Assembly (NCBI GenBank): GCA_964515555.1
Contig: CAZEVY010000020.1
Location: forward strand, 1-61,701
Reading direction: 5' to 3'
DNA: 61,701 nucleotides
From: CAZEVY01 sp964515555
GTDB lineage: Bacteria; Acidobacteriota; Terriglobia; Bryobacterales; Bryobacteraceae
Shown here: positions 45,401 through 53,686 of the stretch, piece after piece
Position numbering within the stretch: the stretch's first letter is position 1
How the letters are laid out: every line of letters begins with the position of its first letter
The notes under the pieces: model-generated
Databases searched by the model: none
What the model was told of the DNA's origin: nothing
The model's input: the letters and a program-made list of their open reading frames with translations, nothing else
Position numbers and translations under genes: made by a program

Positions 45401-46417
45401 CTGCGGGGTGACTCTCCTGACCTGAGTTCCGCTCGTGAAGATGACCGAGCCGTCGGGCGCGACGACGATGCCCGCAGGCACCACCTTGGCCTGCGACGCG
45501 GGCACTCCATCTGCGGCGGTGCCGGCAGTGTTTCCCGCGACGAACTCGTTGGCACCCGCCCGCGTGAGCCTCCGAATGACGCCCGACGAGACGAAGTAGA
45601 GCGCGCCCGCGTCGTCCACGGCGACGGCGGTCAGTCCGGAGACATTCTGCGAAACGACGGCGTTGATATTTCCGTCGAGTCCGATGCGGCGGATGGAGTT
45701 GGCGATGCGGTCGCCGAAGTAGACGTTGCCCGCGGCGTCGACGGCGATGTCCTCCGGCGCGACCTGCGCGTTCAGGGCCGGGCCGCCGTCGCCGCTGGAG
45801 GCCTCGCCGATGCCGGGACCGCCGCGTCCGGCGATCGTCGTAATGATCCCGTTGGCGTCGACCTTGCGGATGCGGCCGTTGTTGGTGTCACTGATGTAGA
45901 GGGCGCCGTCGGCGCCGACGGCGAGGCCGAGCGGTCCGCTGAGACTCGCCTGCGTGGCGGGGCCGCCATCGCCGGCCAAGAGCGGGTCGGCTTGTCCGGG
46001 AAGGGGCGTCCGTCCGGCGACGGTGGTTACGAGGCCATCCGGCGTGACTTTTCGGATCAGGCCGAAGTCGATGAAGTAGACGTTGCCGGAGCGGTCGACG
46101 GCGACGTCGCGCGGGAGATTGATGGGGATGAAGGCGGCGGGTCCGTCGGGAGTCGGCGAATTGGCCGCGCGGCGGACACCGGTGCCCGCGAACGTCGAGA
46201 TAATGCCGTCGGGCGAAATTCGGCGGATGCGGTCGCCGTTCTCGTCTGCGATGTAGAGGTTGCCTGCGGAATCGCGGGCGATGTTGCGCGGGCCGAGAAG
46301 GACGCCCTGGCGCGCGGGGACGCCTTCGCCGTAGGGGTAGGCGCCGGCGGCGGTTGTGATCGTGCCGGGCTGTGCGTGGAGCGTCGCGGCGAAAACGATG
46401 ACGAGTCCGCCCCGCAT
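42408..46417 (-). pseudogene. NHL-repeat/BACON/TIGR03437 secreted protein, broken by one frameshift
   Basis: Two overlapping frames make one protein of about 1336 residues. The first (from ATG 46417, signal MRGGLVIVFAATLHAQ) supplies NHL repeats to 'LQLFLNP'; the second continues 'KVAGFDAKGNLYFSE' with more NHL repeat, then two BACON-like domains ('VPWLAFAPANGNVTGPLA'), the Cys-pair Ig-like module and a complete TIGR03437 domain ending 'LATGERVLE'. The switch occurs near 44700, at AACCCAAGG, where one missing base (most simply a C of CCC) restores the frame. Without that base the product loses its C-terminal half. Given the homopolymer-like context, a sequencing error is as likely as a true lesion. 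Confidence 0.8.
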
Positions 46418-46468
46418 CGCACTACTATACGCCCGCGGGCGTGCTATGGGATGGCTGTGGGGCCGAAG

Positions 46469-47260
46469 TTACAGCTCGAGCTTGCCGTCGAAGACCATGT
46501 CCTTGAGCTTGAACTTGCGCTTCAGCTCGGTGGGACCGACCTTGGCGAAAAACTCGACCTCGGTGTCGGCCAGCTCGATGAGCGGCTTGCCATCCTGCTC
46601 GCGCGGGAAGAAGACGATCACGTTGAGCTTGTTGTCGGGCGTCTTCTCGGCGACCGTCAGGTTGGCCGCCGCAATGGCGGGCTTGTTTTTCAGCCGGAGC
46701 TGGATGGCGCCCTTGAGTTGATCCGGGTTGCCGCGCAGCATCATCGCCGGGATTCCAGCGATGCCGACGACGTACTGGTCGAACTCGCGCGCCAGCATCT
46801 TCTGAGCCTCGGGCGACGTTCCCGCTTCGTTACCGAAACGCATCTTGGCGATCGCCTGCCGGACCGGGAGCGCGCTGTGCCAGCGGATGTGCACGATGGC
46901 CGAGGGCGTCATGGGCATCTCGCCGCCGCCGCCACCGCCTCCGAAGCCGCCGCCTCCACCCGCGCCTCCGCCTCCACCGATTCCCTCACCACCACCGCCA
47001 CCACCGGCGTCGCCACCACCGCCGGCCATGCCACCACCACCGCCGCCGCCACCGCGCCGGCCGCCGCGTCCACCGCCGCCCATCCCGCCGCCTCCGCCGC
47101 CCATGGCGACTTCGACCGCTTGCGACCAGGGCGAGCCGTTGAGGATCTTCTTGGTTTCCTTGTCGTTCCAGTCGGTGAACTTCTTCTTATCCCAAAAATC
47201 TTCGGCGAACAAGGCGGCGACGGTAAGCGCCGCGACGATGGCGAGTATGGCTTTGCGCAT
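46469..47260 (-). CDS. Secreted protein with a 60-residue poly-glycine region (GWxTD-like)
   Basis: The start at 47260 (MRKAILAIVAALTVAALFAE, signal peptide; GAGGGG site upstream) gives 263 residues. The mature N-terminus 'DFWDKKKFTDWNDKETKKIL' and 'NGSPWSQAVEV' resembles the short Trp-rich segment found at the front of GWxTD-type proteins of Acidobacteria; the term is used loosely here. Residues 54-114 (encoded by 46919-47101) are almost entirely Gly with a few Met, Arg and Ala. Residues 115-263 form a beta-rich domain ('AIVHIRWHSALPVRQAIAK', 'LTVAEKTPDNKLNVIVFFP', 'KRKFKLKDMVFDGKLEL'). No function is recognised. It stands alone between an NHL gene and tlyA. Confidence 0.7.
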   Translation of the reverse strand: MRKAILAIVAALTVAALFAEDFWDKKKFTDWNDKETKKILNGSPWSQAVEVAMGGGGGGMGGGGRGGRRGGGGGGGGMAGGGGDAGGGGGGEGIGGGGGAGGGGGFGGGGGGGEMPMTPSAIVHIRWHSALPVRQAIAKMRFGNEAGTSPEAQKMLAREFDQYVVGIAGIPAMMLRGNPDQLKGAIQLRLKNKPAIAAANLTVAEKTPDNKLNVIVFFPREQDGKPLIELADTEVEFFAKVGPTELKRKFKLKDMVFDGKLEL

Positions 47261-47325
47261 GTGAGTTTCCCCTCTCGAAGGATATGACTCGGCGGACCGG
47301 TTTGCAAGCGCCGACACACCCGCAG

Positions 47326-48045
47326 TCAGGCGCGCCGGCAGTGCAACAGAAACTCCCGGTTGCCTTCCGCGCCGGCGATGGGACTTTCGACGATGGCCGT
47401 CCCGAAGCCGAGCGCCCGCGCCGCCGACTCCACGCGATCGCAGGCCGCGCGATGCAGCGCCGGGTCGCGCACCACGCCGCCTTTGCCGACCTGGCCGCGG
47501 CCCACCTCGAACTGCGGTTTCACCAGCACAACCAGCGCATCGGCGAGGGGGGCGATCGCCGGAAGGACGAGGGTCGCCGAAATGAAGCTGACGTCGACCG
47601 CCGCCAGGCGCGCGCGCTCGCCGATGTCCTCCGGCTTCAGGTAGCGCGCATTGCAGTTCTCGCGCAGCACGACGCGTGGGTCGTTGCGCAAGCGCCAGTC
47701 GATCTGCCCGGCGCCGGTGTCGATGGCGTAGACGCGCGCGGCCCCGCGCTGGAGCAGGCAGTCGGTGAATCCTCCCGTGGAGGCTCCAATGTCGAGGCAT
47801 ACGGCGCCGGACACGTCGATGGCGAACAAGTCGAGCGCGGCGGCCAGTTTCACACCACCGCGGCCGACGTAGGGGAGCCGCGCGGTCACCTCGATACGGC
47901 AATCGCCGGCGACCGCGTGGCCGGCCTTGGCTGCGGGACGTCCATCGACGGTCACCGCGCCGGCGAGGATCAGCGCCTGGGCTTTCTCGCGCGATTCGGC
48001 CAGGCCGCGGTCGACGAGCAACAGGTCGAGCCTGCGCTTCGTCAT
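47326..48045 (-). CDS. tlyA: TlyA-family rRNA 2'-O-methyltransferase
   Basis: A 239-residue protein: S4 RNA-binding domain (about 1-60, 'RRLDLLLVDRGLAESREKAQ', 'GAVTVDGRPAAKAGHAV') followed by an FtsJ-like Rossmann methyltransferase ('VCLDIGASTGGFTDCLLQRG', 'AVDVSFISATLVLPAI', 'VLVKPQFEVGRGQVGKGGVV'). TlyA methylates 16S and 23S rRNA cytidines in mycobacteria and Campylobacter; other members are annotated only as putative haemolysins. The start at 48045 is preferred because the S4 domain begins immediately. The region between it and the ispA stop contains an 11-codon open frame whose TGA overlaps this ATG. Third gene of the xseB-ispA-tlyA series. Confidence 0.88.
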   Translation of the reverse strand: MTKRRLDLLLVDRGLAESREKAQALILAGAVTVDGRPAAKAGHAVAGDCRIEVTARLPYVGRGGVKLAAALDLFAIDVSGAVCLDIGASTGGFTDCLLQRGAARVYAIDTGAGQIDWRLRNDPRVVLRENCNARYLKPEDIGERARLAAVDVSFISATLVLPAIAPLADALVVLVKPQFEVGRGQVGKGGVVRDPALHRAACDRVESAARALGFGTAIVESPIAGAEGNREFLLHCRRA

Positions 48046-48081
48046 GACGAGCGGCGCCACGTCATGACGTACGTCATGACG
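48040..48081. repeat. Three CGTCATGACG palindromes across the ispA stop and tlyA start
   Basis: CGTCATGACG occurs at 48040-48049, 48060-48069 and 48072-48081; the latter two plus the intervening TA form a perfect 22-bp palindrome. On the minus strand each copy contains an ATGA. One copy carries the ispA TGA, the last the tlyA ATG, and the ATG at 48077 opens an 11-codon frame (MTYVMTWRRSS) whose TGA overlaps the tlyA start. IspA also ends RRSS, so a short local duplication created the arrangement. Confidence 0.6.
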
Positions 48082-48958
48082 ACCTGCGGACGATGAGGTC
48101 GGCGATGGCGCGCAGCGCCCAGGCGCGGTCACCGAAGTCCGCGATGGCGCGGTGGGCGCTCGCGAGCTCCTGTTCGGCCATCGCGCGCGAGCGCTCGACA
48201 CCGTAGACGGCGGGAAAGGTGATCTTGCCCTGCGCGGCGTCCTTGCCGGCGGTCTTCCCGAGCTGTTCGGAGGTCTGTTCGACGTCGAGCAGGTCGTCGA
48301 CGATCTGAAACGCGAGCCCGATATGTTCGCCATAGCACGAGATCGCCGCGAGCTCCGCGTCGTCGGCCCCGGCATGGATGGCGCCCATGCGAACGCTGGC
48401 GCGGATCAGGGCGCCGGTCTTGGCGCGATGAATCGATTCGAGCAGCGCGGCGTCGGGCGCCCGGCCCTCGCCTTCGAGGTCGTTGACCTGCCCGCCGATC
48501 ATTCCGCCCACGGTGCCGGCGGCGGTCGAGAGCTCATCGACAAGGCGCGTGCGCACGCCGCCCGCGATTCCCGGCAGGCGCGCCAGCACCTGGAAGGCGA
48601 GCGTGAGCAGCGCGTCGCCGGCGAGAATCGCCATGGCTTCGCCGAAGACCTTGTGACAGGTGGGGCGGCCGCGGCGGAGGTCGTCGTCGTCGAGCGCCGG
48701 GAGGTCGTCGTGGATGAGCGAGTAGGTGTGGACCAGCTCCAGCGTGCAGGCCAGGTCTTCGATTCCCGGCCGCTCGCCGGAAACGGCTTCGGAAGCGGCC
48801 ATCGCCAGCATCGGGCGGACGCGCTTGCCGCCGGCGAAGAGGCTGTAGCGCATGGCGCGGTGTATGGTCTCCGGAGGCGCGGTCTCGGGCGGAGTCCAAC
48901 GATCGAGCGCGGCGTCGACGAGCTTCTGCCAGGCGGCCAGGTATTCGCGGAGGTCCAT
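48074..48958 (-). CDS. ispA: Polyprenyl (geranyl/farnesyl) diphosphate synthase
   Basis: A 294-residue trans-prenyltransferase with both aspartate-rich motifs: FARM 'LIHDDLPALDDDDLRRG' with a DDxxxxD spacing typical of bacterial short-chain synthases, and SARM 'FQIVDDLLDVEQTSEQLGKT'. The substrate-binding 'GGKRVRPMLAMAASEAV' lies near residue 45. It should condense isopentenyl diphosphate with dimethylallyl or geranyl diphosphate to make farnesyl diphosphate for undecaprenyl and quinone synthesis. It starts 5 bases after xseB, the usual xseB-ispA order. The product ends VRRSS at the CGTCATGACG repeat cluster. Confidence 0.92.
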   Translation of the reverse strand: MDLREYLAAWQKLVDAALDRWTPPETAPPETIHRAMRYSLFAGGKRVRPMLAMAASEAVSGERPGIEDLACTLELVHTYSLIHDDLPALDDDDLRRGRPTCHKVFGEAMAILAGDALLTLAFQVLARLPGIAGGVRTRLVDELSTAAGTVGGMIGGQVNDLEGEGRAPDAALLESIHRAKTGALIRASVRMGAIHAGADDAELAAISCYGEHIGLAFQIVDDLLDVEQTSEQLGKTAGKDAAQGKITFPAVYGVERSRAMAEQELASAHRAIADFGDRAWALRAIADLIVRRSS

Positions 48959-48963
48959 GCGGA

Positions 48964-49197
48964 TTACTTCTCGGGCTGGAAGGGCGCGGGTGCGACCTTG
49001 TCCCCGCGCTTCATGAGGATCTCGACGCGCGTTTCGGCTTCTTCGAGCTGCTTGCGGCAGGCCTCGGAGAGCGCGACGCCACGCTCGAACAGGGCCAGGG
49101 ACTGCTCGAGGGGGAGGTCGCCCGAATCGAGCTGCTTGACGACGGATTCGAGCTCGTCGAGGCTCTGCTCGAAGGTCGGTTTGGAGTCGTCGGGCAT
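48964..49197 (-). CDS. xseB: Exodeoxyribonuclease VII small subunit
   Basis: A 77-residue protein with the whole XseB pattern: 'FEQSLDELESVVKQLDSGDL' then 'PLEQSLALFERGVALSEACR' and 'LEEAETRVEIL', two amphipathic helices. XseB binds the large subunit XseA to form exonuclease VII, which degrades single-stranded DNA from both ends. XseA is not in the window. It leads the xseB-ispA-tlyA group; 59 bases separate it from the upstream NHL gene stop, enough for a promoter, though none is obvious. Confidence 0.93.
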   Translation of the reverse strand: MPDDSKPTFEQSLDELESVVKQLDSGDLPLEQSLALFERGVALSEACRKQLEEAETRVEILMKRGDKVAPAPFQPEK

Positions 49198-49256
49198 CGG
49201 TTAATTCTAGCGCGGCGGCGGCCGTACGCTCCCTATGGTCGCGCGGTCCGGACGCG

Positions 49257-52200
49257 TCATCGAACCGCCATCGTCACCGGAGGACTGGACTGTCCGGCGA
49301 CGTTCAGCACCGCGGCCACCGCGTCGCCGGGCGCAACGCCCGGAGGCACGATCGCGTTGACCTGGTAGAGTCCGGCGAAAGTGGGCGCGAGGCCGGAGAA
49401 GAACACCTCGGCCTCCACGCCGCCGATCGTGAGGGTCACCGGGCTGGCCGTGCGCGCCAGCGGCGACGACGGCGCTGGTTGTCCGGCGCCGACCGGCGGA
49501 TTCACGGCGCCCAGACCGGCGCAGTAGATGACCAGCACGTCGCCCGCGCGCGCGGGGGCCGCGGGTCCCGCCATTGTCTGGGCGCCGGTGGCGGAGGCCA
49601 CATAGATGTGACCCTGGCCCACGCCGGTCAAATCGAAGGAGAAGATCGCGGGCTGCGCGGGAGCGACCAGCACCGGCTCGGGCGCTGTGTAGCTGGTCCC
49701 GCGCCGCACCAGAAGTTGCAGCCGCGTGTTCACGGGCACATCGTAGGGCAGCAGCGCGTTGATCTGGTTCTCGCTGACGAAGGCGAGCGGCAGCGGGCGG
49801 CCCGCGAGCGTCACCAGCGTTCCGCCGAGGCTGGTGCTCAGCGGCAGGCTGGGGGCGATCATGAAGGCGTCCGAGAGGCGCGATCCGTAGATCGTCACCA
49901 GCGATCCGGGCGCTGGCGGCGCCTGCGCGCTCTGGCTGGCGGCGCTGACCACCGCGCCCGCGCCGATCGCCGGCGGGTTCGGATTCGCGCGCAGCCCGCC
50001 GGTGATCTGCGCCGACCCCCGTAACGCTCCGCTTTCGGCGCCGACCGTGACGGTCACCTGCGCGCCCGAGGCGCCGCGCGGCTGCCAGGTCCCGCTCCAG
50101 CGGCCGTCCTTGAGCGGCGCGAGCACCAGCGGCGGATCGCCATTCGAGAAGCTCGCGACGACCGATCCGGAAGTCATCGGCACGCCGCAGTCGTCGACCA
50201 CGCGCGCTTCGATCGGGGCGGGCCACGCCGCCGGCACGTTGAACTCGTTGGTCAGCTGCGTGAAGACGGGGAGGAGGCGCGTTGGGACGCAGTCGCCGTC
50301 GGCGGCGCGGGCGCCGGCGCCAGGCGCGCCCGAGACAAGCACGAACAGCAGGTTGACGTTGCGCACCGAGCCGTCGCCGAACAGCAGTGTCAGCACGCCG
50401 CGGCGGATTTCGGGCGTGAGGCCGCCGGCGGACGGCTGCACGACGATGCGCACCGGCGCACCGGGCGGGACGGTGGCGTCGGTCGGCGCGTGCAGGAACC
50501 AGTCGGCGCGATCCAGCGTGAGGCGGCCGGAGGCGAACGTCGTGGGCGCGGCGGTGACGTTGGCGACCAGCACGCTCTGCGCGCCCGGCGAATCTCCGCC
50601 GGCGAAGGCCGTGAAGATCAGCCCGGTCGGGCGCACCACGGGACCGGGGTTGGCGCCGGCGGCCAGAACGTTGAGGACCACCGAGACGATCTGCGGAGAG
50701 TTTTCGGCGGTGGTCGAAGCAACCTCGATCTGGCCGTAGTAGTCGCCGGGAGCGAGCCCGGCCGCATCGATGGCGACGTCGACCAGCGGCACCGAGAGCG
50801 ACGAGGCGTCGGTGGAGCCGGAGGCGGGGTTGACGATCAACCATCCGGCGCCGCCCGAGAGCGTGGTGGCGCGCGTGGTCCAGTTCATGACACCGCTGCC
50901 GATGTTGAGCACGCCGAAGTTCTGCGAGAGCACCTGACCGCCGTTGACGACGGCGGTGAACGTCAGCCCGGTCTGCGAAAGCAGGATCGTCTGCTGGACG
51001 GCGCTGATCGTCATAGTCACTGTGACGATCTTCGACTCCCCGGTGGCGGGACTCGCCACCGCGACGCGGCCCGAATAAGTCCCGGGCGCGAGCGTGCCGG
51101 GATTCGCCACCACCGTCAGCGTCGCCGGCGAGGACGGAGTGGAGCGTCCGGCGGTGGGTGCGACCGCGAGCCAGCCGCCGCCCGACGTCGTGGCCGCCGA
51201 CGCGGTGAAATCGAGATTCCCGCCGCCGCGATTGAGGACGGCGATCTGCTGCGACGTGGCCGTCGATCCACGGGCGAAGGCATAGGTGAGCGACGCCGGG
51301 TCGACGTCGAGGCGCGGCGGCTCGGCGGGGTCGAGGGCGACGGCGATGTCGACGGTCCGTGTCGCGGGCGTGGCGTTGGGCGCTGTGATGGTGATGGTCG
51401 CGTTCCGAGCGCCGGCGGGAAGCTGCGATGGGTCGACGCGGACGCGCACAGTGGCGGGCATGGCGCCCTGGTCGGGAGTCACGCGCAACCAGCTTTGCGC
51501 GGCGGGGTTCACGGCGGCGGTAAAGGCCAGGCCGCTGGGACCGTTGACGGCGATCGATTGCTCGCTGGTCGGCGAACCTCCGCTGCGGGCGGTAAAGGAT
51601 AGCTGCGCGGGCGAAGCTGTGAACGACTGCGCCGCGGCCAGCACGACGCGGACGCGGTGGTTCCCGTTGTCGGTGATGTAGACATTGCCGGCGCCGTCGA
51701 CAGCCAGCCCCGACGGCGTGTTGATCTGAGCCGAGGTCGCGGGACCGCCGTCGCCGGCGAAGCCGAGCTTCAGCGCCGTCCCGGCGATGGTGGTGACGAT
51801 CCCGTTGGATACGCGCCGCACGGTGGAGCTGCCGGCGTCCGCGATGTAGACGTTGCCGGCGGCATCGACCGCGGTCGCCAGTGGAAAGTTCAACACGGTG
51901 TTGAGAGCCGTGTCGCCGTCGGGAGTGGAACCGGTTGCGCCGGTTCCCGCGAACGTCGTAATGCGGCCGTTGCGGTCGAGCGTGCGTACGCGGCGATTGG
52001 TGGGCTCGACCCAGTAGAGGTTGCCGTTGGCGCCGACGGAAATCCCGCGCGGCGAGTTGAGCGAGGCCGCCGGTCCCTGCCCGCCATCGCCGGCGAATCC
52101 CGCGGTACCGTTACCGGCGATGGTGGTGATGATTCCATTCTGTATCCGCCGGATGCGGTGGTTCCGGGTGTCGGCCAGGTAGACGACGCCATTCGCGTCG

Positions 52201-53669
52201 ACGGCAATGCCCTCCGGGAAATTGACTTGGGCCGCGGTGGCCGGGCCGTTGTCTCCGCTGAAGCCTCCCGAACGGGTCCCCGCGATCGCAGTGCGCACGC
52301 CGTCCGGCGAGAGGCGGCTGACTTCGGCCACCGACACGTCTGTGACGTAGACGTTGCCCTGACGGTCGCAGGCGATGCCCTCGGGCGTTGCGAGAAAGGG
52401 GGGTGGATTGAAGCTGCCGCGCGCGAAGATGCGTACGATGCCATCGGGGCCCACGCGGTCGATCGCGGAGTTGCCGCCGTCGGCGATATACACGCTCCCG
52501 TTGGGGTCGACGGCGACCCCGCGCGGCTGGTTCAGGAAGGTGCTGGTCGCCGGGACGCCGTCGGCCGGCGCGCGATAGCGGCCGTTGCCCGCGAAGGTCG
52601 TCACCAGCGTGGGAGTGATCCGGCGCACACGGCTGTTGCCGGTGTCGGCTACGAAGATCGTGAAGGCGGCGTCGATGGCGATTCCCGACGGCAAGAAGAA
52701 CGACGCTTGCAGGGGAGGGCCGCCGTCGCCGCCGAAAGTGGCGGCGCCGTTTCCGGCGATTGTTGCGATGGTACCGCCCAGCGGGAACCGCCGGATGCGC
52801 TCGTTGCTGCTGTCGAGGAAGAAGATCCCTCCGCCCGGGTGAACGGCGATTCCCGACGGGCTGCGCAGGATCGCTCCCGTCGCGGGGCCGCCGTCGCCGC
52901 CGAAGCCGGCGACTCCGGTTCCGGCGACCGTGTTGATCACACCGCCTGACACTCGTCGGATGCGGTTGTTGGTGCTGTCGGAGATTAGCAGGCTGCCGTC
53001 GGGATGAATGGCGATGCCGCGCAAAAACCCGAGAGTCGCCTGTATGGCCGGACCGCCGTCGCCGCCGAAGCCCCGCTGCCCGTTGCCGACGGTGGTCCTG
53101 ATGATTCCGTTGGGGGCGACGATCCGGATGCGCTGATTACCGGAGTCGTATATGGATACTCCGCCCTGCGCGTCGACCGCGAGCAACGTCGGACCAACCA
53201 TCTCGGCGCTCGTAGCAGGTCCGTTGTCGCCGCGGAAACCCAGGCGTCCGTTGCCGGCGAAGGTCGTGATGATCCCCGGCGCACTGACGCGCCGCACCCG
53301 ATGATTATTGGTGTCGGCGATATAGACGTTGCCGCTGGCGTCGAGCGCCACGGCGGTGGGGGAGTTGAGCGAGGCGCCGGCCGCCGGCCCTCCGTCGCCG
53401 GTGAATCCGGGCAGACCGCTGCCCGCGAAGATGGAGAGAACGCCGGCGGGCGTGACGCGGAAGACCAAGTGATTCTGCGGATCGGCGATGTAGACGTTGC
53501 CGGCGCCGTCGAGGGCGACGCCGGTGATCTCGCCAAGCGGCGCCTCGCCGCCCGGCCGCCCGTCGGCGCCGAAGACCCACTCGGAGCCCGCGAACGTGGC
53601 GATGACGCCCTGGGCGGAAGCGTACGAGATCGGCCAAAGAGCGAGCGCCAGCAACGACCTGCTGCGCAT
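49257..53669 (-). CDS. Large secreted NHL-repeat protein with BACON-like domains and TIGR03437 C-terminus
   Basis: A 1470-residue exported protein (signal MRSRSLLALALWPISYASAQ). Residues about 22-705 are NHL repeats, twelve or so with 'GDGGPA' or 'GDNGPA' turns, enough for two propellers. Residues about 710-1010 are BACON-like beta domains ('SGLAFTAAVNPAAQSWLRVTP', first residue of the quoted stretch near 735, 'TSGGGWLAVAPTAGRST', 'GGAGWLIVNPASGSTDASS'), each with the Trp-Leu core. Further beta modules follow to about 1150, then the Cys-pair Ig-like module ('DGDCVPTRLLPVF', 'RVVDDCGVPMTSGSVVASFS') and TIGR03437 (about 1255-1470). It is an intact paralogue of the frameshifted protein at 42408. 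Its start lies only 17 bases from the divergent gene at 53687. Confidence 0.85.
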   Translation of the reverse strand: MRSRSLLALALWPISYASAQGVIATFAGSEWVFGADGRPGGEAPLGEITGVALDGAGNVYIADPQNHLVFRVTPAGVLSIFAGSGLPGFTGDGGPAAGASLNSPTAVALDASGNVYIADTNNHRVRRVSAPGIITTFAGNGRLGFRGDNGPATSAEMVGPTLLAVDAQGGVSIYDSGNQRIRIVAPNGIIRTTVGNGQRGFGGDGGPAIQATLGFLRGIAIHPDGSLLISDSTNNRIRRVSGGVINTVAGTGVAGFGGDGGPATGAILRSPSGIAVHPGGGIFFLDSSNERIRRFPLGGTIATIAGNGAATFGGDGGPPLQASFFLPSGIAIDAAFTIFVADTGNSRVRRITPTLVTTFAGNGRYRAPADGVPATSTFLNQPRGVAVDPNGSVYIADGGNSAIDRVGPDGIVRIFARGSFNPPPFLATPEGIACDRQGNVYVTDVSVAEVSRLSPDGVRTAIAGTRSGGFSGDNGPATAAQVNFPEGIAVDANGVVYLADTRNHRIRRIQNGIITTIAGNGTAGFAGDGGQGPAASLNSPRGISVGANGNLYWVEPTNRRVRTLDRNGRITTFAGTGATGSTPDGDTALNTVLNFPLATAVDAAGNVYIADAGSSTVRRVSNGIVTTIAGTALKLGFAGDGGPATSAQINTPSGLAVDGAGNVYITDNGNHRVRVVLAAAQSFTASPAQLSFTARSGGSPTSEQSIAVNGPSGLAFTAAVNPAAQSWLRVTPDQGAMPATVRVRVDPSQLPAGARNATITITAPNATPATRTVDIAVALDPAEPPRLDVDPASLTYAFARGSTATSQQIAVLNRGGGNLDFTASAATTSGGGWLAVAPTAGRSTPSSPATLTVVANPGTLAPGTYSGRVAVASPATGESKIVTVTMTISAVQQTILLSQTGLTFTAVVNGGQVLSQNFGVLNIGSGVMNWTTRATTLSGGAGWLIVNPASGSTDASSLSVPLVDVAIDAAGLAPGDYYGQIEVASTTAENSPQIVSVVLNVLAAGANPGPVVRPTGLIFTAFAGGDSPGAQSVLVANVTAAPTTFASGRLTLDRADWFLHAPTDATVPPGAPVRIVVQPSAGGLTPEIRRGVLTLLFGDGSVRNVNLLFVLVSGAPGAGARAADGDCVPTRLLPVFTQLTNEFNVPAAWPAPIEARVVDDCGVPMTSGSVVASFSNGDPPLVLAPLKDGRWSGTWQPRGASGAQVTVTVGAESGALRGSAQITGGLRANPNPPAIGAGAVVSAASQSAQAPPAPGSLVTIYGSRLSDAFMIAPSLPLSTSLGGTLVTLAGRPLPLAFVSENQINALLPYDVPVNTRLQLLVRRGTSYTAPEPVLVAPAQPAIFSFDLTGVGQGHIYVASATGAQTMAGPAAPARAGDVLVIYCAGLGAVNPPVGAGQPAPSSPLARTASPVTLTIGGVEAEVFFSGLAPTFAGLYQVNAIVPPGVAPGDAVAAVLNVAGQSSPPVTMAVR

Positions 53670-53686
53670 GTTGATGGGAGTCTAAC

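Noticed and set aside
46912..47110. CRISPR-like or microsatellite repeat
   Set aside because: The periodicity is three bases, encodes poly-Gly in frame within a secreted protein, and has no spacer structure.
53670..53686. Bidirectional promoter between the NHL gene and the GNAT fusion
   Set aside because: Only 17 bases separate the two starts; any promoters must overlap the opposite coding regions, and no convincing box pair was found.
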